Assembly (NCBI GenBank): GCA_028280805.1
Contig: JANQLB010000118.1
Span: 146,069-210,068 of the forward strand
DNA: 64,000 nt
Direction: 5' to 3'
Source: Tissierellales bacterium
Lineage (GTDB): Bacteria; Bacillota; Clostridia; Tissierellales; VENL01
Below, in pieces: positions 1-8,686 of the stretch. Made by a program: the position numbers and the translations under genes. Each line of letters begins with the position of its first letter. The stretch's first letter is position 1. The notes under the pieces were generated by a model. That model had not been told where the DNA came from. It did no database searches and saw nothing but the letters and a program-made list of their open reading frames with translations.

Positions 1-308
1 AAAATCATTAAAAGCTCCTTAGCTCCAATAACTATTATTGCCCAAATAGGAATATATCTGGCACTTGTAAAGCAAATTAATACTGTTAACTGCATAAGTT
101 TATCAGCTAAAGGATCTAAAACAGTCCCCCATTTAGTAATCATATTATACCTTCTAGCTATATATCCATCCAAAAAATCTGTAAATCCTGCTATTAAAAA
201 AATGTATGTAGCGTATAAAATATTATTATCTATTTGTGAGTAAAAAACAATTACAAAAACAGGGATTAATAATAACCTTATAATTGTTAATATGTTTGGT
301 ATATTCAT
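1..308 (-). CDS. pgsA: CDP-diacylglycerol--glycerol-3-phosphate 3-phosphatidyltransferase, partial
   Basis: The 102 codons present read as the N-terminal part of PgsA, the membrane enzyme making phosphatidylglycerol phosphate from CDP-diacylglycerol and glycerol 3-phosphate. The start MNIPNILTIIRLLLIPVF is typical of the family. The CDP-alcohol phosphotransferase signature is visible from about residue 43 (DFLDGYIARR) to about residue 68 (GTVLDPLADK), with the conserved D-x2-DG-x2-AR-x-G-x3-D-x3-D spacing. The ATG is preceded by an AGAGGTGT ribosome binding site. The 3' end runs off the left window edge. It pairs functionally with the PgpA-like phosphatase near 59.4 kb, which would act next in phosphatidylglycerol synthesis. 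Confidence 0.9.
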   Translation of the reverse strand, partial: MNIPNILTIIRLLLIPVFVIVFYSQIDNNILYATYIFLIAGFTDFLDGYIARRYNMITKWGTVLDPLADKLMQLTVLICFTSARYIPIWAIIVIGAKELLMI

Positions 309-826
309 ATAACACCTCTTTACAATTTTGTAAATATAGTATTTTAGATAATGATTTTCACCAATTCATAATTTTATATCTACATATATTTCTACATAAT
401 TGCTTAAAACCCTTTATTTTTCTTCTTTTTTATTATATATTAGTTTATCATTCCTTTTTTGTGACTTTATTAATCATTATTAGATATATATATTTTTTTA
501 TTGAATATTATTGATTTTAAGCATATTGTTATAATGACCTATTTTAAATTATAGTTTGTCCTAGTTTATAATTTGCTTTATAACAATTAATTTATATATA
601 CCATTTTATGCTATAAACTAAAAATATCATAACATTATTGAAATATCAATCTTTTTTTAAGTTATCAACTTGAGCTAGAGAATTTTAAAATTAAATACTT
701 AAACTTTAAGGATTTAATTAGTTTTATTTATAGTAAAAATACAAAAAAATTGATACATAATAATATTTATACGCTAAAAGAATATATATATAGTTTTTGT
801 TTTATATATATATTCCAAAAACTAAT
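309..826. other. AT-rich intergenic stretch
   Basis: This stretch between the divergent-side end of pgsA and the terminator of the phosphohexomutase gene is very AT-rich. A 76-codon open frame on the plus strand lies in it, but it starts inside pgsA, has no ribosome binding site and gives a low-complexity Phe/Tyr/Ile-rich translation, so I do not call it. I see no RNA gene or repeat here. Confidence 0.6.
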
Positions 827-866
827 GCCAAAGCTATAAGATATTATCTTTTCTTATAACCTTGGC
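827..866 (-). terminator. Rho-independent terminator after phosphohexomutase gene
   Basis: Imperfect hairpin (GCCAAGGTTATAAG paired with CTTATAGCTTTGGC, minus-strand sense) followed by a short T-rich tail, 39 bases beyond the stop of the phosphohexomutase gene. Confidence 0.6.
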
Positions 867-904
867 AACTTTAACTAACTTTATATCATGTTTAATAATA
901 CTTA

Positions 905-2326
905 TTAAACAATGTCATTTTCCCATTCAGAGTCTATTTCTTCATATTTTGACAAGATGTTTTTAAATATTTCTCTTATCTCGAGCAGTTTTTCTTGTGT
1001 ATGAGCTTCAAATATTAAAACTAAATGCGGAAGGTTCGATGATGCTCTTACTAATCCCCATCCATCTTCAAACATTACTCTAGCACCATTAATATCTATT
1101 ATATTTTCTTCACCGTATTTATCTTTTAATTCATTAGTAATTTTTTCAATTACTTCATATTTAACATGATCTGCACAATCTACCTTAATTTCCGGAGAAG
1201 TAATATATGAGGGAAACTCATTTAATAATTCAGAGATTTTTTTATCAGAGTATGATAAATATTCTATAAGCTTAGCTGCTACAAATATTGCATCATCAAA
1301 CCCATAATAGTCATTTCCTCCAATAAAAATATGCCCGCTTCGCTCTCCAGCTAGTTCTGCTTTAACCTCGTGCATCTTAGCTTTTATATAAGAATGACCG
1401 GTTTTCCACATTATCGGTTCTCCACCATTATTTATAATATCTTCAGGTAATGCTTGAGTACACTTAACATCAAAAACAATTTTAGCACCTTTTTTCTTTT
1501 CTAATAACTGTCTTGCTAAAATCATTATTATCTTATCACTCCAGATATTCTCTCCGTTTTCGTCTAGAACTCCGATTCTGTCACCATCACCGTCAAACCC
1601 AATTCCTAAATCAGCATTTATGTAAGGATGAGTTACCATTTCTTTTAACTTTCTTCTGGCTTCCAAATTTGATGGATTTGGAAAATAGTGAGGATAGTCC
1701 ATATCAGGATCACAATTTAATTGAAATGTTATACATCCAAGCTTTTGTAGTATTTCAAAAGCAAATACGCCCGCTGCTCCATTACCTGAATCAATAACAA
1801 CTCTTGGAGCATTGTCCTTATTAATATTTATTCTACTAACTATTTCTTTGACATATTGATCTCTAATATTTATCTCCTGTAATTCACCTATTTTATCAGA
1901 TTTAAAGAAATTTTCATTTACAAGAATATCAAATATCTCTTTAATATCATCAGTTTCAAGAGTTTTAGAAAATCCTTTTCCCAACTTAAAACCAGACCAT
2001 CCGTCGGGATTATGACTAGCAGTTATCATAACAGCTCCTTCACAATTAAAATAGTATTGTGCATAGTAAACAAAGGGACTAACTGCTAATCCAATAAATT
2101 TGACATCAATACCACATTCTCTTAAAGCTTTAATAGTAGAATTTGCAAAATCAACGGAACATTTCCTGTTATCATAACCTACTACTGATGTATGAATATT
2201 TCTTCTTTTTAAGTAAGTTCCATATGCTTTTATAATCTTATATACACTCTCAGTATTAAGTTCATCTTCATTTACTCTTCCTCTAATATCATACTCTCTA
2301 AACATACTTTTAAAAGCAGTTTTCAT
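905..2326 (-). CDS. Phosphomannomutase/phosphoglucomutase
   Basis: A 473-residue alpha-D-phosphohexomutase that interconverts hexose 1- and 6-phosphates, supplying sugar phosphates for cell-envelope polymers. The phosphoserine loop is TASHNPDGWSG with Ser104, the metal loop is DGDGDR with Asp245, Asp247 and Asp249, and a sugar-binding GERSGH segment lies near residue 345. The start MKTAFKSMFREYDIRG puts the FREYDIRG motif where expected. Length fits the AlgC/ManB group. A ribosome binding site (AGGAGGTAA) lies just before the ATG. It has its own terminator and no obvious operon partner. Substrate preference (mannose versus glucose) cannot be decided from the sequence. Confidence 0.9.
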   Translation of the reverse strand: MKTAFKSMFREYDIRGRVNEDELNTESVYKIIKAYGTYLKRRNIHTSVVGYDNRKCSVDFANSTIKALRECGIDVKFIGLAVSPFVYYAQYYFNCEGAVMITASHNPDGWSGFKLGKGFSKTLETDDIKEIFDILVNENFFKSDKIGELQEINIRDQYVKEIVSRININKDNAPRVVIDSGNGAAGVFAFEILQKLGCITFQLNCDPDMDYPHYFPNPSNLEARRKLKEMVTHPYINADLGIGFDGDGDRIGVLDENGENIWSDKIIMILARQLLEKKKGAKIVFDVKCTQALPEDIINNGGEPIMWKTGHSYIKAKMHEVKAELAGERSGHIFIGGNDYYGFDDAIFVAAKLIEYLSYSDKKISELLNEFPSYITSPEIKVDCADHVKYEVIEKITNELKDKYGEENIIDINGARVMFEDGWGLVRASSNLPHLVLIFEAHTQEKLLEIREIFKNILSKYEEIDSEWENDIV

Positions 2327-2535
2327 TAAATTACCTCCTTTATGTATATGTATACAAATTCATTATTTAATAATTGTATACTACATGACTATTTTTTATG
2401 CTATATTATTTTTAATATATAAATATTATTACATTCTTTGATTGTAACATCTATTTTATATTATATTGTTATGTTATAGTTATTTTTGATCCCTAAAAAT
2501 ATCATTCCTAAGTTTTATAATAGTATTATATCAAA

Positions 2536-3705
2536 CTATATTACTAAGTCTTTAAAACTTTTTCCGATATTCGGTTTTTCAGTTCCTAAAACATCAGCTA
2601 TCGTAGCTGCTATATCTGCAAATGTTTCTCTTGTTCCTAAATTTACATTAGATTTGATTTTGTTACCATATACTATTAGCGGTACGTACTCTCTAGTATG
2701 GTCTGTTCCCTTATATGTAGGATCATTACCATGGTCAGCAGTTATTATAAGCATATCATTCTCTTTTAAACTATCCAGAATTTCCGGTATCCTTTCGTCA
2801 AATTCCTCTAAAGCTTCTCTATATCCTATAGGATTTCTTCTATGTCCATATTTTGCATCAAAATCAATTAAATTTATAAAAATTATGCCTTTAGAATCAT
2901 TTTTTAGAAATTGTATAGTTTTGTCCACTCCATCCATATTATTATCCGTACGAACTTTTTTAGTTATTCCCTGGTGATTAAAAATATCAGATATTTTCCC
3001 TACAGATATAACATCATACCCTTTCTCTGATACAAAGTCTAAAATTGTTTTTTCAAAGGGTGATAAGGAATAATCTTTTCTATTTGATGTCCTAGTAAAA
3101 TTTCCATATTCTCCGATAAACGGTCTAGCTATAACTCTTGCTACTTGGTCTTTACCCTTTAAAATTTCTCTGGCAATACTACACATTTTATATAATTCTT
3201 CCAGAGGTATTATATCCTCATGAGCAGCTATCTGAAAAACACTATCGGCAGATGTATAAACAATAGGACTTTTAGTTTGTATATGCTCTTTACCCAATTC
3301 TTTAATTATCTCTGTTCCAGAAGCAGGCTTATTACCTAAAATCTTTCTGCCAATACGAGCCTCAAATTCCTTTATAACATGCTGTGGAAATCCTTGAGGA
3401 TACGTTTTAAACGGCTGACTTATATGTAAACCTGCAATTTCCCAATGACCAGTAGTGGTGTCCTTTCCACTTGAAAGCTCCATCATTTTACCAAAGCATC
3501 CTTCAGGATTTGATATTTTTTGTACTCCCTTTATTCCATCAATATTTCCTAACCCCAGCTGAACTAAATTTGGTAAATCAATACCTCCGGTTTCTTTTGA
3601 TATATTTCCCAAGGTATCTGCACCAACATCACCAAATTTATGAGCATCGGGTAAAGCACCAATCCCCACACTATCCATTACTAATATAACTACTCTGTTA
3701 ATCAT
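2536..3705 (-). CDS. deoB: Phosphopentomutase
   Basis: A 389-residue manganese-dependent phosphopentomutase of the alkaline-phosphatase superfamily, converting (deoxy)ribose 1-phosphate to 5-phosphate in nucleoside breakdown. Visible features are the N-terminal metal motif [12 protein letters not shown], the phosphothreonine segment KDTTTGHWE (Thr85 in this numbering) and the C-terminal metal motifs ITADHGNDP and DHTREYVP. The frame is open five codons further upstream, but the ATG of MINRVVIL has GAGGAGG at the right distance, so I start there. It stands alone; no purine nucleoside phosphorylase gene is next to it, as is common in other Firmicutes. Confidence 0.93.
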   Translation of the reverse strand: MINRVVILVMDSVGIGALPDAHKFGDVGADTLGNISKETGGIDLPNLVQLGLGNIDGIKGVQKISNPEGCFGKMMELSSGKDTTTGHWEIAGLHISQPFKTYPQGFPQHVIKEFEARIGRKILGNKPASGTEIIKELGKEHIQTKSPIVYTSADSVFQIAAHEDIIPLEELYKMCSIAREILKGKDQVARVIARPFIGEYGNFTRTSNRKDYSLSPFEKTILDFVSEKGYDVISVGKISDIFNHQGITKKVRTDNNMDGVDKTIQFLKNDSKGIIFINLIDFDAKYGHRRNPIGYREALEEFDERIPEILDSLKENDMLIITADHGNDPTYKGTDHTREYVPLIVYGNKIKSNVNLGTRETFADIAATIADVLGTEKPNIGKSFKDLVI

Positions 3706-3877
3706 TTCCAACCTCCTCAAACCTTATAAATTTCTTATCAATGTTATTATCCCACTCTTTATGCCTATTCATTATAATTTTAATTAACAATAGGCTGCAA
3801 ACCATCCACTTAATATTTTATACTTTTATCGTTAGTGTGTCCATGATTCTATTATAGAATCAAAGATTAAATATGCC

Positions 3878-3905
3878 TTTAGATGTCTAATCAATATGTT
3901 ATAAT
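3878..3905 (+). promoter_or_regulatory. Candidate promoter of the AlkX-like gene
   Basis: An extended -10 element TGTTATAAT (3897-3905) with a weak -35 TTTAGA at 3878-3883 (16-base spacer), about 50 bases upstream of the ATG. Inferred by consensus only. Confidence 0.45.
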
Positions 3906-3955
3906 GAAACTAGAAAAATGTATGATGTAAACATAAAGTAAAGGGAGAATGTACT

Positions 3956-5164
3956 ATGAAGGAAATTAAAATTTCAAAATCTAAGGCTAGAAAATTTCTA
4001 ATCAAATACCAAAACTTAGACGGATCAAGTAAATTAGAAGGTAAAGATGGTGTATTACACTATTTTAATAAGGTTGGCTGTATTCAATACGATCCTCTAA
4101 ATGTAGTGGGAAGAAACTCTGATTTAGTATTACAATCTAGAATACGAGAATATAAACCTGATATTCTTCAAGAGATGCTATATACTGACCGCAGCTTAAT
4201 TGATGGCTGGGATAAGATGATGTCTATCTATAAAGCTGAAGATTGGTATAAGTTTTATCGTGTGCGAGAGCAAAGTGGTAAAGAAATAGAAAAAGTATTA
4301 AAATATAGAAACTCGTCTGAGTCCCTTAATTTCATTGATGATATATACCAATTAATTAGTGATAATGGTCCAATGCAGTCTAATAAAATAAATTTAGGCA
4401 GTGCCGGTAAAAGCATCTGGGGGCACAGAAAGGTTTCTAGTGCTGCCATGGACTATATGTTTCACACTGGTAAGCTAGGTATATATGATAAAAATAATAC
4501 TCAGAAAATATATAATTTGATAGAAAATCTCCTTCCTGAGGATATTTTAAACTGTCCTGATCCATTTGAAAACGATAAAGATTTTCTAAAATGGTATGTG
4601 AAAAGAAGAATTGGAAGTATAGGGATGCTTTGGGCTAGAAGAAGTGACGGCTGGCTTGGGTATTTTCTATCAAATAAGAGCCTAAGGACTCCAGTTATAA
4701 AGGAGCTGGTTGAGGAAAACAGTCTAATCAGTATCTCTATAGAAGAATTCTCCGATACCTTTTATATCAGACAAGAGGATCTTGAAATTTTGGAATCAAT
4801 TAATGATAATATTGATAAGGAAGTGAAATTCTTAGCTCCATTAGATAACCTATTATGGGATAGAAATATTATTGAACAGTTATTTGATTTTTCTTATCGC
4901 TGGGAGGTCTATGTACCGGCATCAAAGAGAAAATTTGGTTACTATGTTCTGCCTGTTCTTTTTGGAGATAAATTTATCGGTAGATTTGAGGCTGAGAACC
5001 ATAGAGGCAACCAGCCCTTAGTAATCAAGAATTGGTGGTGGGAGAAAGATGTTGAAGTCACTAATGATATGAAACAAGCTATTATAAAAAGCTTACAGTC
5101 CTTCTGTAATTATCTTCAGGCCGAAAAGATTGAAGGAGATATTTTGGATTATCTTAAAGCTTAG
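3956..5164 (+). CDS. Winged-helix DNA glycosylase-like protein (YcaQ/AlkX/AlkZ family)
   Basis: A 402-residue protein of the HTH_42/YcaQ family, whose characterised members unhook DNA interstrand crosslinks and excise bulky N7-alkyl purines. The catalytic-type QxD motif of the AlkX branch is present at Gln44-Tyr45-Asp46 (GCIQYDPLNVV). The VGRNSDLVLQSR and the C-terminal FIGRFEAENHRG segments are also family-like. The start ATG follows a GGGAG site and a candidate promoter. The gene is monocistronic: a terminator follows and neighbours are unrelated. Family assignment is firm; the actual substrate is inference. A member in an anaerobe could serve defence against natural alkylating products. 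Confidence 0.75.
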   Translation: MKEIKISKSKARKFLIKYQNLDGSSKLEGKDGVLHYFNKVGCIQYDPLNVVGRNSDLVLQSRIREYKPDILQEMLYTDRSLIDGWDKMMSIYKAEDWYKFYRVREQSGKEIEKVLKYRNSSESLNFIDDIYQLISDNGPMQSNKINLGSAGKSIWGHRKVSSAAMDYMFHTGKLGIYDKNNTQKIYNLIENLLPEDILNCPDPFENDKDFLKWYVKRRIGSIGMLWARRSDGWLGYFLSNKSLRTPVIKELVEENSLISISIEEFSDTFYIRQEDLEILESINDNIDKEVKFLAPLDNLLWDRNIIEQLFDFSYRWEVYVPASKRKFGYYVLPVLFGDKFIGRFEAENHRGNQPLVIKNWWWEKDVEVTNDMKQAIIKSLQSFCNYLQAEKIEGDILDYLKA

Positions 5165-5171
5165 TCAAATT

Positions 5172-5214
5172 CCTTTATGGTATATTGTTATCAATTCCAT
5201 AAAGGTCTTTTTAT
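5172..5214 (+). terminator. Terminator after the AlkX-like gene
   Basis: Perfect 9-bp stem CCTTTATGG / CCATAAAGG with a 16-base loop, followed by TCTTTTTAT, eight bases beyond the stop codon. Confidence 0.75.
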
Positions 5215-5364
5215 TTATATATTACCTATTTTTTAGAATTACAAATGAATCAAACGCTTTAAAACTGCTATCCATTCAATATGCCTCCTCAGGGATTACA
5301 AATAGTAACAAAATTAATTTAATTACATATATATTAGTAGGTTAAAAAAAGGAGGATTTTATCC

Positions 5365-5751
5365 ATGTTAAATGATAGTAAAATATTGGCATCAAAAAAT
5401 ACTGAAATTTCTTCAAAAGCAAGTCAAAGCACTTGTGTAGATGCGATTGCTTTAAATGAAGTTGTTGTTACACCATTAGTTCCTGATGTTTTATTTGTTC
5501 TGGGAACTGATCTTTACGATGTAGAATCAACCAATACTACAGAAGCTAGAGTTCAAGCTGCTGCAGCTGGTGTAGGTGCTGCTCAGACGAATGTATTTTC
5601 AGTTCAAAAAACAGGTGATGAAAGCTTAACTCAAGCATTAGTTCCTTCAGGTCAGCTTTTACTGTCTCAAGTAGTTACTGATAATACAGGAACTAAGCAA
5701 ATACAACAAGGCCCTCTAGTTGCTATATTCTTTAAACAACAGATACAATGA
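5365..5751 (+). CDS. Small protein of unknown function, first of a tandem pair
   Basis: I do not recognise this 128-residue protein. It has a strong ribosome binding site (AAAGGAGGATTTT) before the ATG. There is no signal peptide or membrane segment. Residues 1-22 are polar and Ser/Lys-rich, then comes a hydrophobic beta-like stretch (NEVVVTPLVPDVLFVLG) and the motif LYDVES, then an Ala/Gly-rich stretch and a Gln-rich C-terminus. One Cys is present (about residue 24). The downstream gene, 48 bases away with no terminator between, shares the order Cys-Val, N-[ED]-[VL]-[VI]-[VI], L-[YF]-D-[VI]-E-S, so the two look like a diverged tandem duplication and probably form an operon. A structural or surface/spore-layer role is possible but unsupported. 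Confidence 0.6.
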   Translation: MLNDSKILASKNTEISSKASQSTCVDAIALNEVVVTPLVPDVLFVLGTDLYDVESTNTTEARVQAAAAGVGAAQTNVFSVQKTGDESLTQALVPSGQLLLSQVVTDNTGTKQIQQGPLVAIFFKQQIQ

Positions 5752-5799
5752 ACAAATGATACAAATTAGCTTTTAAACTCCGAATGGGAGGATTTCTTT

Positions 5800-6114
5800 A
5801 TGTTAAGTAATAATATAAAAATCTATCAATCAAATATTGAAAACAATTGTGTAAAGGTGAACGAAGTAGGTATTAATGACCTTATAATTGTTTTACCTTT
5901 AGAAGGATTTACTATCAATATATCTACACCATTATTCGATATTGAATCAATCTCTCCTGCAGAGATATCTCTTATAGGTATTACTCCAAATGAATTTCGG
6001 TTACTAGTTTTTACACCTGAATTTCAACTTATAACAATTGTCCCAAGCTTAGTCCTTGAAGTATTTAATCCTGAAGGTGTTAGGATTATTAGAATTGTAG
6101 CTCCTCCGGAATAG
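5800..6114 (+). CDS. Small protein of unknown function, second of a tandem pair
   Basis: A 104-residue protein, not recognised. It has a GGGAGGA ribosome binding site and a plain ATG start. The sequence is rich in Ile, Val, Leu, Pro and Glu and alternates hydrophobic residues in a beta-sheet-like pattern (for example LRVF/EFQLITIVPS and RIIRIVAPPE). It has no signal peptide or membrane helix. The N-terminal half aligns by eye with the preceding gene: a Cys-Val pair, NDLIIVLP, and LFDIES in the same order and similar spacing. Unlike its neighbour it lacks the Ala/Gly-rich middle. A terminator lies about 100 bases downstream. Function unknown. Confidence 0.6.
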   Translation: MLSNNIKIYQSNIENNCVKVNEVGINDLIIVLPLEGFTINISTPLFDIESISPAEISLIGITPNEFRLLVFTPEFQLITIVPSLVLEVFNPEGVRIIRIVAPPE

Positions 6115-6208
6115 AAAATTTTTATTCCGATCTTTTATTATTAATAGTTATATAGAATGTATTTAGGTAGTTAAAAACAATAATTTTACTATTAACATAA
6201 AAGTAAAT

Positions 6209-6263
6209 AAGGTCATGCTAAACTAATTGCACAAAACATCATTTCTCTAGCATGACCTTTTTA
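6209..6263. terminator. Bidirectional terminator between convergent genes
   Basis: Perfect 12-bp stem AAGGTCATGCTA / TAGCATGACCTT with a 28-base loop and T/A tails on both strands. It lies between the tandem small proteins (plus strand) and the BlaR1-like gene (minus strand). Confidence 0.65.
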
Positions 6264-6391
6264 ACTATACTATATTAAAATCATCTAAATGCTTTTTAAT
6301 AATCTCTTGATAATTTCTCCCGCTCTTTTAAAAACTTCTTTATCTCTTCTATCATGTGATTTATACTCTCATTCTTGTCTTTATCCTTAAT

Positions 6392-8164
6392 TTAATCTTT
6401 ATCAAGTAAATCACCAAAAACTCCTATGCTTCTACTATGTGATGTTTCAATAATAATATATTTATCTAAATTAATCATTTCCTCTTTAGAAAAAGAGCTG
6501 TCATGTTTTATACTTAAGTGAGGACTTTCATAATATTGAGATAAATAATTATTTACTTCCGATAAGTCTTTTTTAGCTATTTCTAAGTCATAAATTTCTT
6601 CTTTACTTTTTATAAAATTCGTCCCCGGAAATATAGTATAATAAATATCATCTGTCCCTGTAATATCCTTGTTTCTCCACACATAAATCTCAACCGTATT
6701 AGTTATATATACTTCAAGATCTACATCATTCCAATTTTCTCTCTCAAGTAAAGGAATAAATTCATTTCTAAATTTATCATAAGATGAAGAATAGCTCCTT
6801 ATATCTTCTTTAAATATTTCTTCTAAAAGCTGTCGTTCAAAAGGCAAAGCATAAACTTCTCCATCATCATGTAAAGCAAAATTTACCTTGTCAACATTAT
6901 CAATTAGACAAAAAATTATTGCAGCATTTTTTAACATTTTATCTGTTAACTTGACCTCATTATTATCTATTAAACCTTCTGATTCTAAATCGACAGTGTA
7001 GTTCACAGTTATTTCAAAGGGTTCATTATCAGTCTTTAAAGAAATTCCTGTTTTGTAATCTGCATAGTATATGTTGCTTGTTAAATTTCCTACCTTACTT
7101 GCATTACCTACGTATAGGGTTTTATTCTCATATATCTTTTTATAGTCAAGACCAACTATTTCATTATTTTCTTTTCCTGTAGGATTTGTAAGACAACCTG
7201 TCATGACTACGACTACTAATATAGCAGTAATAATACTCCAAATAATCTTGGGTTTTTTAAAATAAGCAATATACTTTATTCTTTTACTTATATCTTTTTT
7301 ACCATTTTGCATGGATGTTGTACCAAATATGAATTGGTTCTTTTTTAATGCAGTTTTTAACAACACGGCAGCATAAGCTTTCCTGTCCTTATAACTTTCT
7401 AATACCCTATAGTCACATAAAATCTCCATATCTCTTTTAAATATAAAAAAGCTATACCATACTATAGGATTATACCAATAAACACAAAGTAACAACGCTC
7501 CAACTATGTTCCACAAAATATCCCTATGTTTAAGATGAATAAGCTCATGCATAAATACACTTTTAAGCTCATCTTTGGTGTAATTTTTAGGTATAATTAT
7601 TTTCGGATGTACAAAACCTTTAAGTAAAGGAGTTTCTCCACCTTCTCTTACTGTAACATGAGTTGTAATTCCTAGTTGTTTTTTACATTCCTCAAATACT
7701 GAAAGAGCTTCAGTATTTTTCAAAATATTATATTTTTTAGTTTTTAAATTATGGATAATATATACACTTATTATATATAGTAATAATGATATTGAACCCG
7801 CCAGCCAAATATTAAAAATGTTATCTTCCAAATTTTTGCTAATTGAAAATTCTTTATCTATATTATTAACATTTATAGTTACCGTATCTTCGATTTCATT
7901 AATCTGCTCATTATATATTGTATTACTTCTAAAAGAATCCATTTCATCAATATTTTCTTCATGTATATACTGAACTTGAGGTACACGGTTGAAAATACTT
8001 AAATCACTCTCAGGTAATACCGGGATTAAAAGCCTGACAGCTATTATACCCCAAAGAACAAAATGCCACTTTGGAGAAATTCTATTCTTTAGTAATGTTT
8101 TCATTATGAGAACTATTAACAATGTTACTGTTGTAGTTATTGTTATATTAATGAAGTATTCCAT
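6392..8164 (-). CDS. BlaR1/MecR1-like M56 membrane metallopeptidase with DUF4825-type C-terminal domain
   Basis: A 590-residue sensor-protease. The N-terminus has two membrane helices (about residues 4-21 and 34-51), a further helix near 118-138, and the M56 zinc motif HELIH at 206-210 (MHELIHLKHRD). After another helix ending in VVVVMTGCLTN (about 325-335) comes a roughly 250-residue domain starting IYENKTLYVGNASKVGN, which resembles DUF4825 and not a penicillin-binding domain, so the signal need not be a beta-lactam. The ATG chosen follows AAAAGGGG with good spacing; the frame is open six codons further. It starts one base after the BlaI-like stop. By family analogy it would cleave the BlaI-like repressor on sensing a signal. 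The frame stays open for 31 coding-like codons after the TAA stop (see findings). Confidence 0.85.
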   Translation of the reverse strand: MEYFINITITTTVTLLIVLIMKTLLKNRISPKWHFVLWGIIAVRLLIPVLPESDLSIFNRVPQVQYIHEENIDEMDSFRSNTIYNEQINEIEDTVTINVNNIDKEFSISKNLEDNIFNIWLAGSISLLLYIISVYIIHNLKTKKYNILKNTEALSVFEECKKQLGITTHVTVREGGETPLLKGFVHPKIIIPKNYTKDELKSVFMHELIHLKHRDILWNIVGALLLCVYWYNPIVWYSFFIFKRDMEILCDYRVLESYKDRKAYAAVLLKTALKKNQFIFGTTSMQNGKKDISKRIKYIAYFKKPKIIWSIITAILVVVVMTGCLTNPTGKENNEIVGLDYKKIYENKTLYVGNASKVGNLTSNIYYADYKTGISLKTDNEPFEITVNYTVDLESEGLIDNNEVKLTDKMLKNAAIIFCLIDNVDKVNFALHDDGEVYALPFERQLLEEIFKEDIRSYSSSYDKFRNEFIPLLERENWNDVDLEVYITNTVEIYVWRNKDITGTDDIYYTIFPGTNFIKSKEEIYDLEIAKKDLSEVNNYLSQYYESPHLSIKHDSSFSKEEMINLDKYIIIETSHSRSIGVFGDLLDKD

Positions 8165-8165
8165 T

Positions 8166-8546
8166 TTAGCACCCCTTTTCATTCATACCATCTATTATTT
8201 TTTTAAGCTCTGCAATTTCCTTATCTGTTAATTCTTCCTGCTTTGCTAATGTTGAAATCATAATAGCTAAAGAACCATCAAAAACTCTTGAGAGAAAGCT
8301 TTTTGCTTCTTCTATTTTACAATCCTTTTCCTTGACTATGCTAAAATACTTAAAGTTTGAAGACTGTGATTTATCTGCTCCTATTATTCTTTTATCTAAT
8401 AGTCTTTTTACCATAGTTCTGATAGTGGTATAGCTCCACTTAGTATCATGAAGCTTCTCAACTATTTGTTTTAATGTTAAATTACTTTCATTCCATAGAC
8501 ATTCCATTATTCTCCATTCAGATTCGCTAATATTATATTTTCCCAT
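8166..8546 (-). CDS. BlaI/MecI-family transcriptional repressor
   Basis: A 126-residue winged-helix repressor. The N-terminal MGKYNISESEWRIMECLWNES and the TTIRTMVKRLLDKRII segment are characteristic of the BlaI/MecI/CopY family. The C-terminal part would dimerise. The stop codon is one base from the start of the M56 protease gene, the classic co-transcribed repressor-sensor arrangement. Two TACA-N2-3-TGTA-like sites sit over its own promoter, so autorepression is expected. No beta-lactamase gene is adjacent; the alkylsulfatase-type hydrolase upstream is on the same strand but reads towards this gene and has its own terminator. The regulon is therefore not evident. Confidence 0.85.
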   Translation of the reverse strand: MGKYNISESEWRIMECLWNESNLTLKQIVEKLHDTKWSYTTIRTMVKRLLDKRIIGADKSQSSNFKYFSIVKEKDCKIEEAKSFLSRVFDGSLAIMISTLAKQEELTDKEIAELKKIIDGMNEKGC

Positions 8547-8560
8547 ATTATCACCTCCGA

Positions 8561-8611
8561 TTACATATGTAGTTGTAATTTTAGTTTACATTTGTAGTCC
8601 ATAATTGTCAA
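8561..8611 (-). promoter_or_regulatory. Promoter and candidate BlaI-type operators of the repressor-protease pair
   Basis: Minus-strand promoter with -35 TTGACA (8606-8611), 17-base spacer and -10 TAAACT (8583-8588). The palindrome-like site TACATTTGTA (8587-8596) overlaps the -10, and a perfect palindrome TACATATGTA (8562-8571) follows. TACA/TGTA half-sites are the known BlaI/MecI binding motif. Confidence 0.65.
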
Positions 8612-8635
8612 GAAAAAATTTTAAAAATAATAAAT

Positions 8636-8665
8636 AGTCCCGATACCATCATTGGTATTGGGACT
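8636..8665 (-). terminator. Terminator after alkylsulfatase-type gene
   Basis: A 13-bp stem with one G-T mismatch (AGTCCCAATACCA / TGGTATCGGGACT, minus-strand sense) with a 4-base loop, followed by a T-rich tail. It separates the hydrolase gene from the BlaI promoter. Confidence 0.8.
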
Positions 8666-8686
8666 TTGATTAAATCATTTTTCTTA

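Noticed and set aside
284..514. 76-codon open frame on the plus strand
   Set aside because: It overlaps the start of pgsA, has no ribosome binding site and encodes a low-complexity hydrophobic string; chance frame in AT-rich DNA.
5130..5345. 71-codon open frame between the AlkX-like gene and the first tandem protein
   Set aside because: It starts inside the AlkX-like gene, runs through its terminator and has no ribosome binding site.
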